Source of the DNA: Cinnamomum chago
Taxonomy: Eukaryota > Streptophyta > Magnoliopsida > Laurales > Lauraceae
Direction of reading: 5' to 3'
Assembly (NCBI GenBank): GCA_038049695.1
Contig: CP142455.1
Location: 20,621,501-20,685,500, forward strand
Length of the DNA stretch: 64,000 nucleotides
The position numbers and the translations under genes are program-made. This document shows, piece after piece, positions 50,229-63,123 of the stretch. The notes below the pieces were generated by a model. That model did no database searches, had not been told where the DNA came from, and saw nothing but the letters and a program-made list of their open reading frames with translations. Each line of letters opens with the position of its first letter. Position 1 is the stretch's first letter.

Positions 50229-53200
50229 GCAAATGGACGAAGAAGGCAGTGGCTTTCTTTCTGAATCCATGACCTTAATGGTGAATGCTTTGAAGTTGGA
50301 AGTGGAAATTTGTGCTTATCTGGTTTCGGGGTTCGAAGATTACAATCTGGGACTGACTTGTGGGCACCTCTGGCTCTGTTCAAACAAGATCTTGCCCAGG
50401 CGGGAGGGAGTCCATGCATTTCAACAAGAGTCATGAGGCTGGCAAGCAAGTTTTTTACTGATCACCAAGAGTTTTGCACCGAGTCTGGTCTGTATATCAA
50501 TGTATCAAAATCTGAATCAGTTTCAAACAGTTTTTTGAGGATACCATCTGTGAAAGTGCAGTCTAGGAGCATGTTTGTGCACTCTTGAATAATCATGAAA
50601 CTGACTGACCCGTTATGAATATATTCTCCTTAATATATAATGGTGATCAATTATCAATTTACGTCCGTTTTGTATATTGGTTATAATTTTTCTTCAGCTT
50701 ATGGAGCCTTGTCGACTTAATAATTTTGCTTGATCTCTTCTTTCCCTTGTAACATTTTGTGTTTCTCGATCTTCTTCTTCTTTTTTTTTTGGATATTGAT
50801 TGTGGTAGACGAGAAAATTTGTGGGCAACATGGAATTCTTAAGCTGTGTTTTGGCTCAAATGTTCACCTGATGTTTTGAGAGTTTTATTTCAACTATGAT
50901 CTTCCAAGATCCAGGAAGTTGATGATATGATATCCAGGTTTTGGACGTAAAGAAAGTCCCAAATGCAGCTTTTTAAGAAATTGAAAGAGATCAAGTTAAT
51001 TACTCTTGCCGGAACTGGGTTTTTTTTTTTTCTGATTTAACATGAATGAGATGGCTTTCATCTCAAACGGCTCAAACCCATGTAGAAGTGAGGGTCCTTG
51101 TGAAAAAGGTCATGAAAGACCCAGTGTGTATTTTGATCATTACCAAAAATCAAATCATAGTGGGGTTATAATAGCTCATTCCCACTGGTAGGGAAATTCT
51201 CTGCAATCTGATATAGTATGTACCCTTGTTGTATGATATCCTATAGTCAACTTTTTATGTGAAAAATCCTTGTTGGGGTGATATTCATGACTTGTCCCTG
51301 CTGTAACCATTTGTATCTGAGCTGAGCATCATTGGTAATAACTCCTATTTCTTTTTTAGACATTTTGTAAATTCAAACAGAAGCCATGAGAAGTCGATCA
51401 TAGACATGGATAGTGCAGTTCCATCATCAGTGATATCTACTACAAAATTTCAAAGCACTGCATCTCCAAAGTAGCTTTCAGATTATCTTAATTATGGGTT
51501 GGTTCTGGTATGATGATACTACTAATTACCACCTTCTCAATAAGCTAAGAAAAGAGGCCCAAAGTCCACTTTGAAAAGAACCCATCATGCAATAAAAGCC
51601 TGAAAACTAGCCGTTGCGGTTGCGGTCCGTACATGTTGCCTACAAAAGACTCATGAGAACGAGTGATGGAAAAGAAAAGAGGGGAGAGAGAAGTTACGTC
51701 AGTACTAGGGAGGAGAGAGAAAGAGAGAGAAGTAAAATGGAGAACCAATACGAGTCCTCAGAGCAATTGGGTCCCAGCAACTGCAAGAGAGATGATGGTA
51801 CATGAAGAAAGAAAAGGTCAAATTCACAACCCTCCTCCAATAGATACAGGGATTGAGAGAGAGAGAGAGAGAGAGCATGAAAAACATGGTTTACCATTTG
51901 AAAGACTCTTTGGGTGGGGGGAGAGAGTGAGTGCATGAACAGTTTCTGGGCAAAAAGAATGCATGAACAGTAGGAAGGTTATTTGTGTCAGTGTCACTAC
52001 TCACTAGTGTGCTGTGTGCTAGAGAGATAGGAAAACATATGACAGCAACACTGACCGTTGGATTTCCACTTACCTTTGTCAAGGAGCAAGAAAATAGCCG
52101 TTGGATGTCCATGACCACCCCTCTCCTCTCTCTCTCTTGGTGCCTTGAGGCTTGAACAGTTATTATTATTTTTTTGGAGTGAGAAGTGCCTTGAACAGTT
52201 GTTGAACTGATTTTTTTTATAAGATTCTTGGGTGTGGTACTATGGTATGAGTCTTTCTCTCTCTTCCTCTCTGTATAAAATATATTATAAAGAAGAAATA
52301 TCACCTTCTCTCCCTTCTACTGTTTAGTTGATATATTACAATGATAACAATAAGTATGGTTGTATTTGGGTTTGTTTAGTGCTCTCAAATGAGATTAAGA
52401 GAATAATGAAATGAAATGGGAGGGTGGTTGTTGTCCTTGTGAAACGTGCATTGCATGGAAAAAGCTCGACAAGCCCATCAACTCTGCAGGCATCTTTGGG
52501 ACCCATGATGTGGCCCAGTGGACCCTTTCTTTTAAAGAGGCCTCTGTGCATCCGGGGTTGCTATTCTCATGCTTTCCTCCACTCTCCTATCTCTTTTTTT
52601 CTCCTCCTTTTAAAACTTTTTCTTTTTAAAATTCAAAAGTTTTTTTTTCTTTTTTTTGCTTTTCTAAAACAATTGCATATACCTACTCCTGGATCCTACC
52701 CCATTTTACTTTATGGGTCCTACTCCAAATTGTGGGGGCCACCTGTATCATACCTCATTATTCTTGATTTCCTATTAGGTTATTATAATAGAGCTACAAA
52801 TTTAAGATTGTTCTTTGTTTTTTTTTTTTTTATTATGTTTAGATGGCTAGGGTAGAACTTTCATTTTTTCAAGGTTTAGATTAATTAGGTTTTTTTTTTC
52901 TTCTACTTATGAAAAGGATGTAAGGGAGATTAATGGACTAGAAATTTTTTCTCTCTATTAATGAAATCAACCTTCTGGCTTATTTTGTGTGAAGTTCCTG
53001 GAGATTCAATACTTGAAGGTGAACATCTGTTAATTGCTTTTGCTTATCTGCCATCTTTTTTCTTTATTTTATTTGATAGATCTTCTTAGTAAGGTAAAGG
53101 TTCATACCCTATCCTCAATTAAAGTTTTATCAATTTGGAATTTGAGTGAGAGCCCTTTCAGCTTTTAAGGGCCTATACCATTTTTGTATCCTTCTGAGCC

Positions 53201-54012
53201 CTTTCAACTTTAAAAGGGCTTGCATAAGAGGCCCAAAATGGAGAAAGCCTAAACTCCCTTGTGGATGCCAAACATATAAGCAAAATAAAAGAAAATTATT
53301 GGTGTGAGGACCCAAGTGGAAGGCTGAATCCAGCTAAAAACGCACCTATGTGCAGCAGAGCACCCATCTGTGTTCAGTTGAGTTTGGTCAATGACCCAAC
53401 AGGGACCCAACAGGGACCTTGGAAATTCAGTTCTTGATATCTCTCTCCAGCTCAAACAGACTTGAGTGAGTGCCATTTCCAGTTGTAGATATACCTCAAA
53501 ATTATTAAGGCAGCGAGGAGAGATGGATGGATGCTTAGCTGGATGCCAATGATAGAGAAAATAGAGAGAGAGAGCTGACAATCACTTGTATATACATCCA
53601 AATGTAGGTGTTAGTGGCTGGAAGGTGGCCCAAGAGGTCCTGAAGGAAAACAGCTTGGGATATTCCAAGAATTTGATGCATCAATGATGAAGCTCACCAA
53701 TGTTTCCACACTAAAACTGTACTATGGAAAAAAGTAAACAATGGGCCTGAGGAGATCCCAAAACCATAAGCAAATACATCTTCCAACAACAACAGATCTA
53801 ATGCCCATGAGTAGGCAATGGAAAATTGTCTTCATGATTCTATCTTGTTGAATTTTCCAAAAAGTTAGTTCAAATGCCACTTGCTTTCTTAACAGCCATT
53901 TTCCCTTGTCCATAGATCCTTTCTATTTATTCGTCTGAAGTCAAATGGCGACTTCATACATCAATGCAGGGAGAGAAGAGAGTAGTTCTTGCAATTAACT
54001 CACTATTGCAAA
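50229..54012. other. 3' UTR and intergenic sequence, no further gene seen
   Basis: 50229 to roughly 50650 is probably the 3' UTR of the HAP8-like gene. After that are GA-rich (51680-51740, 51856-51875) and T-rich (52600-52660, 52810-52830) tracts, and GAGCCCTTTCA(G/A)CTTT(T/A)AAGGGC occurring twice near 53150 and 53195. No exon-like ORF with splice partners was found. Confidence 0.45.
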
Positions 54013-54515
54013 AGGGATGTAAATGGGTTGGTTCCAGATCCGCGATTATACTGGATTTGGAATACTGTTTCTAAATGATGGTTCTGGTTCCGACTTGGAA
54101 CCTATATTGTTAGTTTTAAATCCGATTTCGATAAGAGGACCTGTATTTGGTTCTATAATTGGTTCCGAGTAGAGGACTGGGATTCAGTTCCAAATTTATT
54201 TCTAATTTCTTTTTTATTTTTTTACTTAAAATAAGGATATCATTTAACTTATAAGTTATAATAATGCATCAAGTATACTACTTTCAAGATTAAATATAAA
54301 AATGACCACAGAAAGTTGATTTTGAACTACAACTACCAACATTAAGTGCACGTATGTTGGGTCTCGGGTCCACAGATCGGGACCTATATGGTTCCAGAAC
54401 TGAACATAAATTGAGTTCCGAACCAATCCTATTAATGAATCGAAACCTAAAGTAGGTTCCAAACTAAGTCTAAACCTCTAAATGATCGGAGAACTAGATA
54501 CCCATTTACATCGTA
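54013..54515. mobile_element. MITE, GATGTAAATGG family, copy C
   Basis: The left end GGGATGTAAATGGGTTGG and the right end ..ACCCATTTACATCGTA are inverted matches over GATGTAAATGGGT. The interior has repeated GGTTCCGA-type text. It is the longest copy here (about 0.5 kb), and its ends agree best. Confidence 0.65.
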
Positions 54516-54840
54516 CTCTTAGGTACTACATAATTCCTTGGAAGGTTGATTTATAAGTAATTTGAGTTGATTACTCTTTTGGGTTGTTTAATAAAAAGAA
54601 GATGTGAATCAAAACAGCCCTTTTCTGAATTGTGGATCATAACCATACAAGTTTTGAATTGTAGGCTGGATTGGATCTATACAAGTTTTGTATCAGAGAA
54701 AACTAAACCACCTCAAAAGAGTATTGGAATGTTTACATGCTCCACACTGTCTACAGAAACAATGAAGCAGGGTCTCTACCATTATTGGACCTTCCTCGAA
54801 AGAGCATAGCATGTCGAATACATGTGAATTGGCACCTGCC

Positions 54841-54861
54841 TCTCTCTCTCTCTCTCTCTCT
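54841..54861. repeat. CT microsatellite
   Basis: Uninterrupted CT dinucleotides. Confidence 0.9.
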
Positions 54862-54915
54862 ACTCCTCAAATGAATCAACACCATGCCCAATTTTATACC
54901 CTTCTTACCTTAATT

Positions 54916-55374
54916 TGTTGGAATCTTTCGCATTAATATGGACTACATAGCCACATTCATCTTTTGGGAAGACCAAGAGGTGTGACCATTGCTCCTTCTT
55001 TAATGGTTTTGAGGAGTTAATTTTGGGCTTAATGAATCCTAATTACATTTTGCATTGAACCTAATTAAATCAATAGAGGAAATGTAAAGTCAACCTTAAT
55101 AGGCCTCTTTGATGGAAGAAGGCCAAGTTACTCTATAAATAGTTGGCTCTTGGACACACTCTCAAACCAACTAACAATTGTGATATTCTGTCACCATTCA
55201 CGCATTAAAAACTGTTCAGGAGGAAGAAAGTCTAGAGAGCCTCACCTAATCAGACTTGTTCATCTTGAGCTTTTGTGATAGAAGGTCCCAATCCGAACCA
55301 TTGACGAGGTGCAAAGAAAAGGCTATTACAATCAAGCTTCATCATCTCATTCAATAGTGCAAGGTACACTTCCA
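54916..55374 (+). mobile_element. Probable solo LTR of a copia-like retrotransposon (fossil)
   Basis: Starts TGTTGGAATCTTT and ends ..ACTTCCA, with a promoter-like CTCTATAAATAGTTGG near 55130-55145 followed by a leader-like region, which is the layout of short plant copia LTRs. The flanks do not give a clean 5-bp duplication (AATTT lies close to both edges), so the ends may be off by a few bases. No internal domain or partner LTR is present. Confidence 0.4.
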
Positions 55375-57261
55375 ATTTAAGTGCTAATTGTATTTTATTG
55401 AATGCATGCATCAAGATCCATTCAGTTTCTAATGCTCTATATGTAAAACCATATTATGTATTATTGCCCACTTTCCTTACCTAATTCATCTACCCTATTT
55501 CAAGACACTCATCTAGCCTATACTATTGCTCTTTCCCCAAGGGATAATCAGGGTTCAATCCTTGATTGTTGCACTACTGGTTAGGGACTCGAGCAGCGTG
55601 TGGTAGGTCAGAGTATTTACCAGAGAACAAATCAATAAATAAATTATAAATTAAACTATACCCACTTTTGGGTTGAATCTCAAATGTTAATAGTTATATG
55701 GCAATTGGTTGCTAAATGGTTTTCACACAACCCCTCCAGTTTACATCGAATTTCTTGCTGGGTCTCTTAAGTTAGGAGGTCAAGAGAGTAGTGGATGTAG
55801 TCGAATTATCGAAGGAAATGGGCTTTTTTGGAATTTGATTCAAACCAGAGGACAACAAGAACAAAAAAAAAAAGAGTTAAACGACCATGTTTCCAAAATG
55901 GGGTGGATGTTGATGGACAGGTCAATTGCTGGAGATAAGTAAGACATATCCTTGTATATCTATCCACTTCCGAAAGAGCCAAAAAGGCCCCAAAGTGGAA
56001 ACTCCAGTGAGTGAATAAATGGGATTTCCTGCACACTGAACCAATGTGTTTGCATGAAATTGGATACATAGGAATTCATGTTTAAATGAGCTCTAACAAA
56101 AAAATTATTAAAGAGGTAAGGAGTGAATGATACAGACCCTTTAAGAGGGCCAATTTCATATGAGAATTTTGAGTTGATGAGTAAACGAGGTGAGAATTGT
56201 GTAAAGGAGCCAATTTCATATGAAAATTCTAGGGTGTAAAATGAGTACTTATTTCATTGGATTAGAAGGCACCAGTACAGAAGACATGGACAGGTTACGG
56301 TATCAAATGCCTTCCATCATTTTTTTCCTTGGTTTTTTCAACTCTTGTAGGTCTCAAAATCTTAATCCTGGCCCCATTACAACCTAAACATTTACTTTCA
56401 GGTCTTGAATATTATTAGGTCTTGTGTAACACTTCCATGGAAACTGAAGTCCAAAGGAGAAAGGTCAGTTTCAAAAATCTTCTCACAAAGAAACAGTGCC
56501 CCCAAGAAAATAGGATTTCTGCTGGAAGTAAAGCTGCACCACAGAGAAAAATTAGGTACCAAAAACTGAATCCCTTGTGTGGATTTGTTGTTGTCAAGCA
56601 CACCCAAAATCTAAATCGTTCTTCAACATGGCACTTATGGCATTGTGTTTCACAGGTGTAAATTTTACATATGCTTCACATAAGCAAATTTTACATAAGT
56701 AAATTTTCATATTACAAGGATATTATATTTTTATTATTCCTGGTTTATTGTTATTAAAAAAAACCAAAAAATATGCACTAAATGGGTGACAAAACATAAA
56801 ACAATCCTTGTCATGAATGGCAGGAACAGACTAGGATGACTACAAAACAGAAACTAGCCTACGAGGTCAAGCACTGGACAAAAATAAAAGAGGGTTATTT
56901 GTGCCATTTACAGCACCCAATATTAGATTGCTGAAGTTCCAGCAGAAACAGAAAGTAGATCAGATAACAAAAGCCCAAGGCCGCACTACTGCAGAAAGAT
57001 ATTAGGCAACTGTGCCACTTTGATTGATTGCTGATGGCCAAACAAGCCTGCCATGTACCAAGTGATCCATGTGGATGGTGAAACTAAAATATGGAGTTTC
57101 ACATCCTAAGCCTAAGTATGCATGAAGTTTGTATGCAGTGATCTGAGATTAAAAGGCAAATTGGATATGTACTGAGAGCTGATAAGTGCAATGAATGTCT
57201 ATACAAATTCTCTTATAACCCAAGAGACAGTGCGAGACCCCATAATAAAAGATGGTGAGCA
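55375..57261. other. Intergenic, no gene seen
   Basis: GGGTTCAATCC at about 55550 is a B-box-like sequence that could mark a decayed SINE (tail near 55630-55650). The last part before 57262 is probably the 3' UTR of the minus-strand gene. Confidence 0.4.
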
Positions 57262-60200
57262 TTAAAACAAAGTTGGACCACAAAGTAGGAGACCACCTGA
57301 CTCTGTTCTCTTTCTCTGCCGCAACCTCTCAAACAGGAGGTCTTCAGCCAGTCGATAATTCAAATAGTCATCCATGTCGAATGATGATCCTCCTGTTTTG
57401 CTGGTGGCACACTGGCTCAGGCAGTACCCGGATTCTGCAAATGCACTATCCAGATTGCCTCTAGAAACTGCACTCAAACTGTCATGGCCATCCGGGCTCC
57501 AACTCGCGCGGCTGCTTGCAGAACAGTCACCTGTGGGGTGAGAAGTGCTCGTTCCCTGAAACGGATTACAATGAAATGAGAACAAATAATTGCAAATCAC
57601 AATTATTAGCAAATTGTAACATTGATAGATGATGAGGCAAAAAGCTTCCCTGCCAGACCATTGTAGAATGATGACAGACTAATAAATGGACAACTTTCAA
57701 GCCAAAAAAAGAAGAAGAGAGAATTTAAATGAGAAAGCAAATGTTACTATTTTTTAAGTGCTAAGAATTCAAAAAATCAGGAGATTATCTGTTAGAATGG
57801 AGATCTTTCTTCCATTCTCTATCGACAGTGGGCACAGACAGAATTCAGAGGCAGGCCCAGAAAATGGAACTAGGGTTGGGGGTGGGGGGGTTGGGGGGGC
57901 AAATGAAAATTATTAAAAGAAAATTTTAACATTTTAGGGGGCAAAATAAAAAATTATGAAAATTTTAGCGATAAAAAGTAAAAATTTGAAAACTTAAGGG
58001 GGGCTTAGGCCTACATGTAGGTCCACCCCTGAGACAGATGATTAATCTAGGAATCTCCAAAAAAGCCCAACTTTACAGGATAATGTTTAAACAAACAAAA
58101 TGCCAATTTCCCTAGTCATGAATTATATGACACAACTACTTCCCATCAAGGATTACAAACTATTAGGGTGGATTCAGTTGAATCCAACTCAACTAGTCTG
58201 AATCGCACCAAGACTCTGCCAAGTGCATGTGACTCTTAGAGACCAGATCAAAAGTGATTTAGCTTGGCTATATCTTCTATAACTCTGCTTTCATGCTATC
58301 AGAAATTACCCACTTTTTCCTTAAAAGATTAACAAGTTGTGTAAAATAAACAGATTCTACCATATCCAGCTTTAAAGCTTCATACCTTGAACCATATAAA
58401 ACTATCCAGTTCAAATCAAAAAGGAAACACGTGGGGTCATATTTGTGAGTAGTTTCATAAACCTATCAGAGGAAGAAATTATTTCATAAACCTATCAGAG
58501 GAAAAAAAATGACTCTCCTTTGGAGCCCTGTGGGTAAGGGAAATTTATTTTTAAAAAATGCTTTTATGATTTTTAGTATCATCCTTCTTGTTTTCTTTTT
58601 AAATTATTTAGAATTATTTTATTTTCAATGATATTTCCTTATGTTGTTTTTTTTCCCATTTTTGCCACTAGACCTCACACTAGCCAAAGAATAACTATGT
58701 GCTCCACTGATTTCAGATTGCCTCCAGTGTGTTGAGGATATAAATTCTAACCACCCCATTCTATAGGAGAGAACAGAAGCAAAAAAAAAGTACAGCCACA
58801 AAATATACTAGAGCAACAAGAGAAAAAGAAAAGGAACTACAAAAGTGACTATGAATACATGATAAAGAAAGATACTGTCCCACAACATATTTGGGATGAT
58901 GAAAGAAAGATATCGTACTGGTAACAACAGGCCCATTTATGGCCAATATTCTATCCTTTCACAGGTCAGGAAAATGATACGATGGAAAATGGAAGCATAA
59001 AGAGAACATATGCACATGCCCATGTCTAGCTCCTAGCAGGCTATATAAATCTAATAAAAAATTATAAGTAGCAAATTGTGTACTGATAAGAAAAGGCAGC
59101 ATATTGTGGTAAGCTGTGCACATGAAAACCTTATATAGTTCTACTAGATCAAAAGATACTTTTAACAATCAGCATTTAAAAAAAAAAACACGTATATAGT
59201 ATCCAATTAGAATGCAACATCAATTGCAACATAAGAGGCTGGAAAGAAATTCTCAATAGTGAAATTTCAGCAGGTCAGAATTACCATAGGAGTATCTAGC
59301 AAGGCATTTCTTGATGTCATTGACACCTCCATCCTACTCTTGCATGATAGAGGAGATAGATCAATACTATCTTCCCACTTCAACCAAGGAAGAATGACCC
59401 CATCCATTTCAACAGGAAGAGAAGGGGCACCCAGTTGATTTTCGCATGTCTCAGTTTTTGTGATTAGCATGGTTTCCTTTGTCTTTGAGATTCCTCCTAC
59501 AGTAGAACTTGCATCGCTCTTTTCCCCATCAAATGATGAAAAATCTGTATCTTCAACATTGGAAATGAAATCCTCAAAAAATTTCTCTGCCTCTTCTGTC
59601 AAACGCTTAGACATCCTATTTCTATCATTGCTTCTCTGTTACAATTACCAACAAGTACATTATGAGATTTGAGAAAAGAAAAGGTATGGGGATGACAGAT
59701 CTGTACTGTATTCAGACCTAAACCTGAATCAATAAGAGGAACCTGTAACCACAGTTTTCCAACCCAGTGGGTCGACCAAACTTAGACAGCCACTGGGTTG
59801 AGTTGACCAGGAGCATAGGCGGGTCAGTAAATTAATTTTTATTTTAAATCATTTATTTATAGCAACTAAAATAACAATGTAAAAATCCATAAATATGTAT
59901 GTACTAATAGAAAAATCTAGAGGCCTATTTGTTTGCATTATAAGACACTAGCATAATAACCCGTCCTTAGCACGGGTATGGCCAACATTGCAACTTAAAT
60001 AAGAAAGAAAACAAAAGAAGACAAGACTATGAGAGTACCTATTCCAACATTGCAACTTAAAAAAGAAAGAAAACAAAAGAAGAAAAGATTATGGGAGTAC
60101 CTATTAATGTAATCTAAGAGCTAATCTCATAGAAGAGGAGAATTGGAGTAGAAAGGATATGGTAGAGTTTGGGTAGAAAGGGAGTTGCAGAAATGGAAAA

Positions 60201-61350
60201 GTGGAAGTTTGAGAAGTGGGTAGCAGTGGTGGTTTTTGGTAAAGAGATAGTTAGTTTGCATGAGATAAGTGAGGAGAAAACTGAAAAGATTTAAAAAAAA
60301 GAATAATGGACTGTCAAAATCATAGCCGACAATCAAAATTAAAGCCAAAAACCCTTGGCTTTAATATAATATAATTGAAATTGAATACACGGATGGTTAA
60401 AAATGAAGATCAACATTGAATTTTAATAAGTGAGCACCAATAACCTTTCTTTTTAGGGAAATAGAAGCAAAAGAAGATGAGAAATGAATTGCTATCCTAT
60501 CTTCTTTTCATTTTATTTCCCTAAAAAGAAAGGTTGTTTGATGCTCAATTTTGAAAATTCACCTTTGATCTTCATTTTTAACCACTTATGATATGAGTTT
60601 TATGCATTCAATTCCTATGTATTCTAAATATTTCTAATGCAAACAAACAGGCCCTAGATAAATCTCACATTCTAATGCATATCCAGTTTACATAATTGTG
60701 CAGGTAATTGTAAAAGATGTTACAAAAAAAACAGAATTACAAAAAGCATTGCCAACGTCAAAACTACAAAAGGAATATACTATTAATTGAAAGCATTTAC
60801 ATAATGAAATTTTCAATATCCTTTACCCCATCCCTCTCAAGTCTCAATGGTTGCAAATGATAGACAAATGGTTGCAAATAACAGGAGGGAGAGAGAGAGA
60901 GGACTAGAAAAGTGGAGGCTAGATCTGAGAACCCAACACCTTTAAATTGTTCCAAGAAGCATTCAGATGTTCCATAGCAAAATCTCCTTCTACTTCTCAT
61001 TCCGATTTCCAAGTCCCTAAGACCATTTCTCCATCTTATTAAGGAAACTGGAAAAAACTGGGCCATGACCAGAATTGACTTAGTCGCACCTGACTCGGCT
61101 GAGTTGACCCGACTTGACTTGACCCAACCATGGCTGGCTCGGGGGACCGCGACTGTATTTTGAAACAACGGTCCATATGCAGTGGACCCAAACCCAAATC
61201 AAAACAAAAAATGGGTCCAAACATTGGACCTGAACCTAGTGTTTTCAGTTCAGGTCCTTTGGGAGTATGCTGGTATTCAGGGATCCATTTTCGTCCCTAG
61301 TTCAAAGAAACGTGTTGGACAAGAGACATATAAACACAGCTATTACATGG

Positions 61351-61389
<39 letters not shown>

Positions 61390-63040
61390 GATTCATCACT
61401 TCTTTTGTCTTCTTCATTTATATCTTGTGTGTCATTAATTTTTTTTACTTCATTTACCATCCTATGCTTTTGTCAACCAGTATTTAGGTACTAAGAAATA
61501 TTCTTAGTACGTAGTACCATTCGCTGTGACAAAGGACAACACAACCTGCACCATGGAATCCAAGCCAGGTTAGCCCCTAGACCTTGGATCATAAACACCT
61601 TCCATGAATTGTGAAGGGCCAAATATCACTTAGACTAAGTGGCACTCCCCAAAAACAATGATCAAAAGGAGGAAACAAAACAATAACAACACTAACTTCA
61701 CACTAAGGGTGTGTTTCTATAACGAAAGGATTCCATGCTCTGCGGATGTCTGTTTCCATGAGAGATGAACTCTGCATTCCAACCCCTAACACAAGAGATA
61801 GAAATCCTCTCTATTGAGGAAAACCAATTCATTTCCTCTCTATTGCAGAATCCTCTTATTACAAAAATGCACCCTAAAGGCATTCTGGTCACCCAAAGCT
61901 ATAGATACTTCAGTCAAGTGGTCACGAGTATATAATCATTTCCCTATCCAATACATTTTTCCATAATATCAGATAAAGGTATGGACTTCTCAGAATATCA
62001 AACCTCTTTTCTATAATTACCACATCCGGCACATGGTGCCAGATTTGACACTGACACAGTTTCTATTTCTAAGTTACACCGCCAAGTGCATAATAGAGAA
62101 CCATACCTTTCTAGCCCGTGATGTCTTCTCTGGTGCAACAGTTGGTTTAGGATCAGGTAGCAACTCCCTAACAATCTTAGAAAACTCACGGCCGCGTTGC
62201 TCCTCAACAGCTAACTCGGCTAATAGATCTTGTGTACGCTTCTCTGACTGAAATATTTATGGAAATTTACACTCAGCATCAATAGAGCAATGAGTAGATA
62301 ACCCAAGTAAAATGGGTAACATAGATAACTTCTACTTCCCATGAGACCCCAAAACACTATGATGCCCAGATAGTGGATGGATACGAGAGGGACATGCCAT
62401 AGACATACACGGATTTTACACAAAATGTGAAGTGCCAGATACAATACGACACACTATGCCCATTCGAAGTATCCGTGCATCATAGGCAAAACATGGCTTA
62501 ACTTCGTCATCCATACCTGTTCGAGTTTGTTAGTGTATTTATTTCTAATATCAGCAACAGTCTGAATAAGATCTGAGCTCTTTGACTCCAAGCAGTCACC
62601 ATTACTTAACAGGGCAGGCTTTGTTTGCACCATGACCTGCAGAAATTGAGCAAGAAATCACTGGTCTGAAGTTATATACAAATGGATGCTCTATTTTTTA
62701 TTCTTGTTTAAAAAAGATGACGACAAAACCATCAAAAGAAACTGATAACCAGCATGTATAGTGCAAATACATGAAATATTGAAATCCTACAATACTAAGA
62801 GGTTAGGAATTAATTGAAATCTTTAATAAAAATAGATAATAAGAGTAAATATTCCATAAAATTGATAAAAATAATAAGAAATACTTTAATCTTTAAAATT
62901 GTCATATCATTCTTTTTTAGAAAGATTTGTCATATGTAGTTCTCCTTAAAAAAAATAGATATTTAATAGAATTCTACCTATTTCGCCGGTAGCCATAAAC
63001 CACATATAGCATCCAAAATAACAGCCAACTAGATATGAAG

Positions 63041-63123
<83 letters not shown>

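Noticed and set aside
63043-63122. CRISPR-like regular repeat
   Set aside because: A plain dinucleotide run with no spacers, in a plant nuclear genome.
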